47,803 nucleotides of DNA from an uncultured Lysobacteraceae bacterium (GTDB lineage Bacteria; Pseudomonadota; Gammaproteobacteria; Xanthomonadales; Xanthomonadaceae): the NCBI GenBank assembly GCA_946480825.1, contig CAMLLG010000030.1, positions 1 to 47,803 on the forward strand. Reading direction: 5' to 3'. The notes beneath the pieces are model-generated. The model made no database searches and was not told the DNA's origin. It saw only the letters and a list, made by a program, of their open reading frames with translations. Shown here piece by piece: positions 42,156-47,803 of the stretch. Made by a program: the position numbers and the translations under genes. Position 1 is the first letter of the stretch. Each line of letters starts with the position of its first letter.

Positions 42156-43067
42156 TCAGATGTCGACGTCGGATGCGGTCGAAATGAAGTCGCCCGCCTT
42201 GATCGGATTGCTGGCGTAACTCAAGGAATAAACGCCATCTTCCGGATGCGGGCCGTAAACGTAATATCGAAGCGTCGCATCCGGCACGTAGCATCTGTTG
42301 TAGCCGTTGTACCGCATCGTCTGGCGGAAATAGGCGATGTCGTTGCGCTGCGAAGACCACGAATTCCAACCTTGCGACAGGCACAATTTGTGGGCAGCGA
42401 TCATCTTGCTGTTGGTGACGGCGAGATCGGCGACCGCCTGGGTGAAGATGATCGAATTCGGCGCGACTTTCACGCGCGCGTACCGGTATTCCATCCCGTT
42501 CACGGCCTGGATGTAGTACATGCTGGACATCGTGCCCACTTTGAAAGCGTACGAATCCGTTTCCGTGAGGCAGGCCGATGCGGTCGTTTGATTCTGGTAT
42601 TTGAACGTGACGTCGCCGACGCTCGGGAAACTTCCCTTGGCGTCGAGGCCCCATGTCAGCTGAATATTCCTGCAGGTCTGGGCCGACGCGGAGACGGTGA
42701 TGGTGCAGCTGCTCGCCGCGCATCCCTTCAATCCGGTGGATGCCTTGAAGACCAGCACGCCATACTCGTCGTTGCCGCTCATGTAACCGTATGCGGTGGA
42801 CGGCAGATTGTTGGCCCAGATCACTTCCGTCGGGCTGCCCTTGAAGACGTAATCCGTCCCCAGTCTGATCGCGGAGGTACCGGTCGTGTAATCGGGCCGG
42901 GTCACGCCGGTCGGAACCGAAGCGTTGCCGGCGAACCAGTAGGTGTAGTCGTAGCGCCCGGGCGGATCGAGGAAATCCGTCGCCTGCGAGCAGAACGGTA
43001 CTGCGGCGATGATCAGGAACGTGGGGATGACGGTTTTGGACGCATGCCTCGATGGAGTCTTCTTCAT
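42156..43067 (-). CDS. Secreted protein of unknown function (unit IV)
   Basis: A 303-residue protein with a signal peptide (SKTVIPTFLIIAAVPFCSQA, cleavage near SQA-T). The mature protein has no motif I recognise. It is rich in Tyr, Ser, Thr and Asn with many short beta-like stretches (RYDYTYWFAGNASVPTGVTR, SCTITVSASAQTCRNIQLTW, YYIQAVNGMEYRYARVKVAP), and its C-terminus (MRYNGYNRCYVPDATLRYYV) is also Tyr-rich. About six Cys suggest disulfides. AAGGTGG lies before the ATG. By position it is the partner of anchored-family member 3, in the same way that the 33942-34634 product is the partner of member 2. Confidence 0.72.
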   Translation of the reverse strand: MKKTPSRHASKTVIPTFLIIAAVPFCSQATDFLDPPGRYDYTYWFAGNASVPTGVTRPDYTTGTSAIRLGTDYVFKGSPTEVIWANNLPSTAYGYMSGNDEYGVLVFKASTGLKGCAASSCTITVSASAQTCRNIQLTWGLDAKGSFPSVGDVTFKYQNQTTASACLTETDSYAFKVGTMSSMYYIQAVNGMEYRYARVKVAPNSIIFTQAVADLAVTNSKMIAAHKLCLSQGWNSWSSQRNDIAYFRQTMRYNGYNRCYVPDATLRYYVYGPHPEDGVYSLSYASNPIKAGDFISTASDVDI

Positions 43068-43210
43068 TTCAAGCCACCTTGCTTTGGATTCAGCGAAACC
43101 GAATGGGACCGGAGTTCTGCGTGGAATCCCTCCACGGCTTGAAAGGTCACCCTTCCCCTGGCATCGACCCCGGACTGATGTGAATGCGCCGGCCCGCTCG
43201 TGGGGGCCAG

Positions 43211-43339
43211 GATCACTCACGGCCCGATCATGGTTCCGGCCTCAGGGAGGGTCATGCCAAAACGTCATGGCGCCATCATGAAATGATCACGGGCGGTAAA
43301 CGAAACGATCACGGCAAAAGAAAATCGCGATACCGATCA
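43211..43339. promoter_or_regulatory. GATCA cluster upstream of unit IV
   Basis: GATCA begins at 43211, 43226, 43285, 43307 and 43335; the third and fourth are 22 bp apart (two helical turns) and read ATGATCACGG and ACGATCACGG. It lies 144-272 bases before the secreted-protein ATG. The motif matches the clusters upstream of units I-III. Confidence 0.5.
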
Positions 43340-43427
43340 CGCTATTCGTTGAATCAGATCCGACACCGGGCTCGAATAAAACGGCTGCGATCTTCGAAGA
43401 TGTCTGCCGTGGGCATCGCGCATTCCG

Positions 43428-43440
43428 CCCCCCCCCCCCC
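43428..43440. repeat. Homopolymeric tract of 13 C
   Basis: Thirteen consecutive C bases in a non-coding region. The run is long enough for slippage in replication or for a sequencing-length error. It does not interrupt any gene that I can support. Confidence 0.8.
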
Positions 43441-43531
43441 GCACCGGGACATGGATGGCGGCAACGAAGAGTGGATCGCGTCCGCGGCAGGTGACGATGG
43501 CGAACCGGCGTGATCGCTTTCGATATCGTGC

Positions 43532-44254
43532 TTACGCCGAATCGCCACCCCGCCCCGGACATCCCCAGTTGAGGATGGGGGTGCCGACCGGCAGCAGCCG
43601 GCGGAACAGCGCGATGCGCGCGGGCTTGGGATTGACCACCACCGGTTTGCGCGCGGCCTGCAGCAGCGGCAGGTCGGCGCTGCTGTCGGAGTAGGCGGCT
43701 TCGACCGGGCCGCCGTAGCCGGCGTCGGCGAGCATCCGCATCTTCATGTGATAGTGGCAATGGCGCACCGCGACGATCGATCCGTATTTCGGGCCGACCT
43801 GGGTGCCGATCACCGGCAGGTCTTCGTGCGCGACGAACGACAGGATCGCGCGCGCGAGTTCGGGCGGCGCACCGGTGGCGATGATGACGCGGTCGCCCGC
43901 TTCGCGATGCCGACGCAGCACGTCGAGCGCGATCGGGAGCAACCGCGGCTTGATCGCTTCGGTGTGCGCGGCGACGTAACGGTCGGTGGCGTCGTCGAAT
44001 TCGGCGACCGTGCGCATGCCCAGCGTGCCGACCCAGACGAAGCCGGAAATGCCGCGGCGGCGCGTCGGCATCCACGCGATCATCGGGCCGAACACCGGCG
44101 CGATCAGCAGCGCGAGCAGTCGCCGCCACCAGTCGCGTTCGATCAACCACTTGAAGAGATGGCTGCCGGAATCGCCGTCGTAGAGGGTGTGATCGAAATC
44201 GAAGACGACCAGCGGGGCGTCGGCTGCAGGTGCGGGGTAGCGATGGGCGCTCAT
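43532..44254 (-). CDS. HAD-superfamily phosphatase (SerB/phosphoglycolate-like, subfamily IB)
   Basis: A 240-residue hydrolase of the HAD IB type. Motif I is [15 protein letters not shown], with nucleophile Asp19 and Asp21. Motif II is [10 protein letters not shown] (Thr). Motif III/IV follow in [11 protein letters not shown] and [11 protein letters not shown]. Residues 36-70 include a hydrophobic stretch ([18 protein letters not shown]), so membrane association is possible. It resembles phosphatases acting on phosphoserine, lysophosphatidate or similar small phosphates; the substrate is not evident. Its ATG overlaps the trpC stop in ATGA (44251-44254), so it is expressed as the last gene of the trp run. 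Confidence 0.85.
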   Translation of the reverse strand: MSAHRYPAPAADAPLVVFDFDHTLYDGDSGSHLFKWLIERDWWRRLLALLIAPVFGPMIAWMPTRRRGISGFVWVGTLGMRTVAEFDDATDRYVAAHTEAIKPRLLPIALDVLRRHREAGDRVIIATGAPPELARAILSFVAHEDLPVIGTQVGPKYGSIVAVRHCHYHMKMRMLADAGYGGPVEAAYSDSSADLPLLQAARKPVVVNPKPARIALFRRLLPVGTPILNWGCPGRGGDSA

Positions 44255-45087
44255 GCGGGAAAGAACAGCCGCTGCAGGGCGACGCCCGGATCGGGTTCGC
44301 GCATGAAGGATTCGCCGACCAGGAAGGCGTCGATGCCGGCGGCGCGCATGCGTTCGACATCGTCGCGGCTGGAGATGCCGCTTTCGGTGACCAGGGCACG
44401 ACCCTGTGGCATCGCGGCCTTCAGCGCCAGCGAGGTGTCGAGCGAGACCTCGAACGTGCGCAGGTTGCGATTGTTGACGCCGATCAGCGGCAGGCGACCG
44501 TCGACCGCGGGCAGCGCCAGCGCGCGCGCGAGTTCCTCCGCGTCGTGCACTTCGACCAGCACGTCGAGACCGATGGCCATCGCTTCGCGATACAGCGACG
44601 ACAACTGCGCATCGTCGAGCGCCGACACGATCAGCAGGATGCAGTCGGCACCGAGCACGCGCGCCTCCACGATCTGATAGGCATCGACGGTGAAATCCTT
44701 GCGCAACACCGGCAGCGCGCAGGCGGCGCGCGCCTGCTGCAGGTAGGCGTCGGCGCCCTGGAAGAAATCGATGTCGGTCAGCACCGACAGACAGGCCGCG
44801 CCGCCGGCTTCGTAGCTGCGGGCGATGGCCGGCGGATCGAAGTCGGCGCGGATCACGCCCTTCGACGGGCTGGCCTTCTTCACTTCCGCGATCACCGCCG
44901 GCAGCCCGGCCGCGCGCTTCGCGTCGACCGCCGCGGCGAACCCGCGCAGCGGCGGCGCATCGGCGAGGCGCGCGCGCAGGGCGTCGATGGGCACGCGCGC
45001 GCTGCGCGCCGCGATTTCCTCGGCCTTGCGGTCGAGAATGCGTTGCAGGATGTCCGCGCGTCCGGCGGCGGTGGCGTGTTGGCTCAT
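44251..45087 (-). CDS. trpC: Indole-3-glycerol phosphate synthase
   Basis: Ring closure of carboxyphenylaminodeoxyribulose phosphate to indole-3-glycerol phosphate in tryptophan synthesis. The 278-residue single-domain enzyme shows the family pattern: [20 protein letters not shown] (catalytic Lys and Glu), [68 protein letters not shown] and [13 protein letters not shown]. There is no fused TrpF domain. It overlaps the upstream monooxygenase-fold gene and the downstream HAD gene by 4 bases each. Confidence 0.96.
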   Translation of the reverse strand: MSQHATAAGRADILQRILDRKAEEIAARSARVPIDALRARLADAPPLRGFAAAVDAKRAAGLPAVIAEVKKASPSKGVIRADFDPPAIARSYEAGGAACLSVLTDIDFFQGADAYLQQARAACALPVLRKDFTVDAYQIVEARVLGADCILLIVSALDDAQLSSLYREAMAIGLDVLVEVHDAEELARALALPAVDGRLPLIGVNNRNLRTFEVSLDTSLALKAAMPQGRALVTESGISSRDDVERMRAAGIDAFLVGESFMREPDPGVALQRLFFPA

Positions 45088-45434
45088 GGGACGGCCTTCG
45101 CGAACCAATCGTAGGCGCGTTCGACTTTCGCGACGCGGGTGACGTAACGGGTGTACCAATCGCGACGGCCGCGGTTGCGGATCGCGGTGTGTTCGGCGTG
45201 ATGCTTCCACGCGAGGATGTCGGCCTCGCTGCGCCAGTAGCTGACGGTGATGCCGACGCCATCGTCGCCGCGCACCGATTCCGCGCCGAGATAGCCGGGC
45301 TGCTGCGCGGCGAGCGCGGCCATCGTCTCGGCCGCTTCGGCGTAACCGTCGGCGTCCTGCCCGTTGCGTTGCGAACTGAAGATCACCGCGTAATACGGCG
45401 GTGCGGGCGTGTCCGCGAACGACGCGCCACTCAT
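45084..45434 (-). CDS. Antibiotic biosynthesis monooxygenase (ABM) fold protein
   Basis: A 116-residue ferredoxin-like-fold protein of the ABM family. Visible family features are [60 protein letters not shown] and the closing [11 protein letters not shown]. Such proteins often degrade or oxidise small aromatic or haem-like molecules, or protect from reactive intermediates. It sits between trpD and trpC with ATGA overlaps on both sides, so it is part of the trp operon. Its role there is unknown; it could act on an anthranilate-derived side product. Confidence 0.85.
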   Translation of the reverse strand: MSGASFADTPAPPYYAVIFSSQRNGQDADGYAEAAETMAALAAQQPGYLGAESVRGDDGVGITVSYWRSEADILAWKHHAEHTAIRNRGRRDWYTRYVTRVAKVERAYDWFAKAVP

Positions 45435-46465
45435 GCCGCGCCGAGCCTCCGGGTGACGGCGATGAAGTGTTCGAGCTTGGCGCGGGCGTCGCCGCTGGCG
45501 ATCGCGGCGCGCGCGGCGTCGATGCCGTGGGCGATGGTATCGGCCACGCCGGCCGCGTACAGCGCGGCGCCGGCATTGAGGCAGACGATGTCGCGCGGCA
45601 GGCCGGGCCTGTTGTCCAGCGCTTCCAGCAGCATCGCCCGCGACTCTTCGGCGTCGTTCACGCGCAGATTGCGGCTGGCGGCCATGCCGATGCCGAAATC
45701 CTCCGGATGCAGTTCGTATTCGCGGACCCTGCCGTCGCGCAGTTCGCCGACCAGCGAGGCGGCGCCGAGCGACAGTTCGTCCATGCCGTCGCGGCCCCAG
45801 ACCACCAGCGCGCGTTCGGCGCCGAGTTCCTGCAGCACGCGCGCCTGGATGCCGACCAGATCCGGATGGAATACGCCCATCAGGATGTTCGGCGCGCCGG
45901 CGGGATTGGTCAGCGGGCCGAGGATGTTGAAGATGGTGCGCACGCCCATCTCGCGGCGCACCGGCGCCACCACCTTCATCGCCGGATGATGCACCGGCGC
46001 GAACATGAAGCCGATGCCGGTCTCCTCGATGCAGGCCGACACCTGCGCCGGCTGCAGTTCGATGTTCGCGCCGAGGGCTTCGAGCACGTCGGCGCTGCCG
46101 GATTTCGAGGACACGCTGCGGTTGCCGTGCTTGGCGACCTTGGCGCCGGCCGCGGCCACCACGAACATGCTGGCGGTGGAGATGTTGAACGTATGCGCGC
46201 CGTCGCCGCCGGTGCCGACGATGTCGACCATGCGTTCGCGGCTCTTCACGTCGACCGGCTGCGAGAATTCGCGCAGTACCGACGCCGCGGCGGCGATTTC
46301 GCCGATGGTTTCCTTCTTCACGCGCAGACCGGTGAGGATGGCCGCGGTCATCGCCGGCGTGACTTCGCCGCGCATGATCTGGCGCATCAGTTCGACCATC
46401 TCGTCGTGGAAGATCTCGCGGTGTTCGATCGTCCGCTGCAGGGCTTGCTGGGGCGTGATGGACAT
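45431..46465 (-). CDS. trpD: Anthranilate phosphoribosyltransferase
   Basis: Transfers phosphoribose from PRPP to anthranilate (second step of tryptophan synthesis). The 344 residues contain the PRPP loop [75 protein letters not shown] and [12 protein letters not shown]. The N-terminal helices ([20 protein letters not shown]) are complete. There is no fused TrpG domain; TrpG is encoded separately 69 bases upstream. The ribosome binding site is weak. Its stop overlaps the ABM gene. Confidence 0.96.
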   Translation of the reverse strand: MSITPQQALQRTIEHREIFHDEMVELMRQIMRGEVTPAMTAAILTGLRVKKETIGEIAAAASVLREFSQPVDVKSRERMVDIVGTGGDGAHTFNISTASMFVVAAAGAKVAKHGNRSVSSKSGSADVLEALGANIELQPAQVSACIEETGIGFMFAPVHHPAMKVVAPVRREMGVRTIFNILGPLTNPAGAPNILMGVFHPDLVGIQARVLQELGAERALVVWGRDGMDELSLGAASLVGELRDGRVREYELHPEDFGIGMAASRNLRVNDAEESRAMLLEALDNRPGLPRDIVCLNAGAALYAAGVADTIAHGIDAARAAIASGDARAKLEHFIAVTRRLGAA

Positions 46466-46504
46466 GGAGGTCGGAAATGGGAAGTGGAATCGATGAACCG
46501 GTGG

Positions 46505-46522
46505 AGCGGGCTTCGGCCCGCT
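46505..46522. repeat. AGCGGGC-TTCG-GCCCGCT hairpin between trpG and trpD
   Basis: Seven-bp perfect stem with a TTCG tetraloop in the 69-base gap between trpG and trpD. GTGGAGCGGGCTTCGGCCCG is a form of dispersed palindrome common in this family of bacteria. No T-run follows on either strand, so it is a spacer hairpin rather than a terminator. Confidence 0.7.
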
Positions 46523-46534
46523 ACGACGCCCTGA

Positions 46535-47119
46535 TCATGCCGCGCGCGCCAGGAAATTCTTCAACAGCGCGTGGCCGTGTTCGGTGAGGATCGACTCGGG
46601 ATGGAACTGCACGCCTTCCACCGGGTGATCGCGGTGGCGCAGACCCATGATCTCTTCCACGCTGCCGTCGTCGTTCTCGGTCCAGGCGGTCACTTCCAGC
46701 GCATCGGGCAGCGAATGCCGGTCGACGACGAGCGAGTGATAGCGCGTGGCTTCGTAGGCATCGGGCAGGCCGGCGAACACGCCCTTGCCTTCGTGGCGGA
46801 TGCGCGAGGTCTTGCCGTGCATGATCCGGCCGGCGCGGACGACATCGCCGCCGTAGGCCTGGCCGATGCTCTGGTGACCGAGGCAGACGCCGAGGATCGG
46901 GATGCGGTCGCCGAGACGGCGGATCACGTCGACCGATACGCCCGCTTCGTTGGGCGTGCAGGGTCCGGGGGAAATCACGATGCCCGATGGCGCCAGCGCG
47001 TCGATCTCGTCGACGGTCAGCTCGTCGTTGCGCACCACCTTCACGTCCGCGCCCAGCGCCTGCAGGTACTGCACCAGGTTCCAGGTGAAACTGTCGTAGT
47101 TGTCGATCATCAGCAGCAC
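46535..47119 (-). CDS. trpG: Anthranilate synthase component II (glutamine amidotransferase)
   Basis: Supplies ammonia from glutamine to anthranilate synthase; may also serve p-aminobenzoate synthesis, as PabA does. The 194 residues have [16 protein letters not shown] at the N-terminus, the oxyanion strand [12 protein letters not shown], the catalytic Cys in [16 protein letters not shown] and the His-Glu pair in [15 protein letters not shown] use a GTG start at 47119, which gives the conserved [11 protein letters not shown]; the ATG at 47110 would drop three residues. trpE is not in the window next to it. Confidence 0.95.
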   Translation of the reverse strand: MLLMIDNYDSFTWNLVQYLQALGADVKVVRNDELTVDEIDALAPSGIVISPGPCTPNEAGVSVDVIRRLGDRIPILGVCLGHQSIGQAYGGDVVRAGRIMHGKTSRIRHEGKGVFAGLPDAYEATRYHSLVVDRHSLPDALEVTAWTENDDGSVEEIMGLRHRDHPVEGVQFHPESILTEHGHALLKNFLARAA

Positions 47120-47230
47120 GACAGCGTTCTCGCGACACGTGGGGGGACGCGCAATGTAGCAGGAACGGCCGCGGCCGTGACCGCGGCGGCCCGCGACGAC
47201 GGCCCTGCGACGAGGGCCTTCGCCGTGGCG

Positions 47231-47803
47231 TCAACGGCGGGGCTGGCCGCGCAGCGGCGGACGATGGCGCGGCGTGCGGTCGCTCGACGGCGGGTCGCGC
47301 GGCACCGCGACGGTCGGCGCGTGGCCGGTGGCGGACGATCGCACCGCGCGCGGCGCGGGCCGCACCGTGACCACGAACCCATCGGTGGTGACCGCGTTCA
47401 CCGTCACCCGGAAGGTGTAGTCCGGCGACGTCCAGGTCTCGCCGACCTTGAACATGCTGCCTTCGTTGTTGGCGCGATTGGCCGGCGGCTTGTCGGCATC
47501 CTGGCTCCAGGCCGGCGATGCGCGCCCGGTCTGCACCTCGTGGATGATGACCGCGTCGCCGGCGAGCCGGTTCTCGTAACTGCCGGTGCGTTTGCGCACT
47601 TCGACGGTGTAATAGCGCGAGGACTGGTCCGGATAATTCAGGATCAGCATCTGGGTGTTGACCGAACCGGGCAGGCTGGCGCGATCCAGGGTCACCGAAC
47701 GCGCAATCGTGCCCGCGGCGACCGTGCGCTTGCGCGCGGCGGCGACCCAGCCCAGACGGTTCCGCGAATAGATGTTGATGTGCTTCGGCAGCGTGCCGTA
47801 GGT
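47231..47803 (-). CDS. C-terminal part of a secreted protein, M6/immune-inhibitor-A-like (5' end outside window)
   Basis: The frame is open from the end of the window, so 190 residues of the C-terminus are visible. The first residues (TYGTLPKHINIYSRNRLGWV) and the segments SRYYTVEVRKRTGSYENRLA and GDAVIIHEVQTGR resemble the part after the zinc site in M6/M11-like secreted metalloproteases. NEGSMFKVGETWTSPDYTFR and VTVNAVTTDGFVVTVRPAP form the beta domain that often follows. A basic, Pro/Arg-rich tail ends at 47231. The catalytic region would be beyond the window, so the assignment is only by pattern. The gap to trpG is 111 bases. Confidence 0.62.
   Translation of the reverse strand, partial: TYGTLPKHINIYSRNRLGWVAAARKRTVAAGTIARSVTLDRASLPGSVNTQMLILNYPDQSSRYYTVEVRKRTGSYENRLAGDAVIIHEVQTGRASPAWSQDADKPPANRANNEGSMFKVGETWTSPDYTFRVTVNAVTTDGFVVTVRPAPRAVRSSATGHAPTVAVPRDPPSSDRTPRHRPPLRGQPRR

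Larger units (their letters stand above)
43068..43531. other. Intergenic region at the right island edge
   Basis: 464 bases without a supported gene. It holds the upstream region of unit IV with the GATCA cluster, an AT-rich stretch (43280-43360) and a run of 13 C. Downstream lies the 3' end of the HAD phosphatase gene. Confidence 0.6.

Noticed and set aside
1..47803. CRISPR arrays, rRNA or tRNA genes, insertion sequences with transposase, integrase and attachment sites
   Set aside because: I found no regularly spaced identical repeats, no tRNA-like cloverleaf, no rRNA sequence and no transposase or integrase frame. The island therefore shows no visible mobility genes, although its composition and duplications suggest past transfer.

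Overview
This GC-rich window looks like a chromosomal piece of a gammaproteobacterium of the Xanthomonadaceae/Lysobacteraceae (Lysobacter- or Luteimonas-like). The pointers are the proS, H-NS-like, algH-exonuclease-ruvX-pyrB, mgtE and trpG-trpD-trpC genes, the short GC-rich palindromic repeats between genes, and an accessory set of secreted lectins and hydrolases. This placement is inferred from gene content; no search was run.

Left flank (1-16179) is mostly housekeeping: the C-terminal two thirds of prolyl-tRNA synthetase; an H-NS/histone-like protein with a clear terminator; a ThrE-type exporter; an ATP-grasp enzyme; the two subunits of a 3-oxoacid CoA-transferase; algH, a DEDDh exonuclease, ruvX and pyrB in a tightly packed run; a membrane protein; a fatty-acid desaturase with its ferredoxin/flavin reductase, divergent from a DesT/FabR-type repressor; a lipoprotein esterase coupled to a GH13 amylase; and the magnesium transporter MgtE.

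The centre (about 16.2-43.5 kb) is an accessory island. Four large plus-strand genes encode paralogous membrane regulators without receiver domains: a PhoB/OmpR-type winged helix, one membrane segment and a long TPR-like region. They form two A-B pairs (16728-21044 and 27440-31781), and decayed fragments of two more A-type copies lie at 27203-27391 and 31904-32415. Around them, on the minus strand, are four exoprotein units. Unit I (26717-21121): ricin-fold lectin, double-glycine precursor-like protein, anchored helical-repeat protein, HlyD adaptor, C39-peptidase ABC exporter. Unit II (34634-32505): secreted protein plus anchored protein. Unit III (40362-35732): three proteins with an N-terminal bulb-type (GNA-like) lectin domain joined to different C-terminal modules, plus a small Cys-rich secreted protein. 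Unit IV (43067-40850): secreted protein plus anchored protein. The three anchored proteins are members of one family that I do not recognise. Upstream of each unit I see clusters of the pentamer GATCA, several spaced 11 or 22 bp apart, the spacing expected for PhoB/OmpR-type winged helices. I infer a regulated exoprotein system: inner-membrane sensors of the ToxR/CadC layout controlling lectins and toxin-like proteins, with dedicated anchored partners and one peptidase-type exporter.

Right flank (43532-47803) returns to housekeeping: trpG, trpD, an antibiotic-biosynthesis-monooxygenase-fold protein, trpC and a HAD phosphatase, the last four with 4-base overlaps, followed by the C-terminal part of a secreted protein that resembles M6-type metalloproteases and runs off the window.
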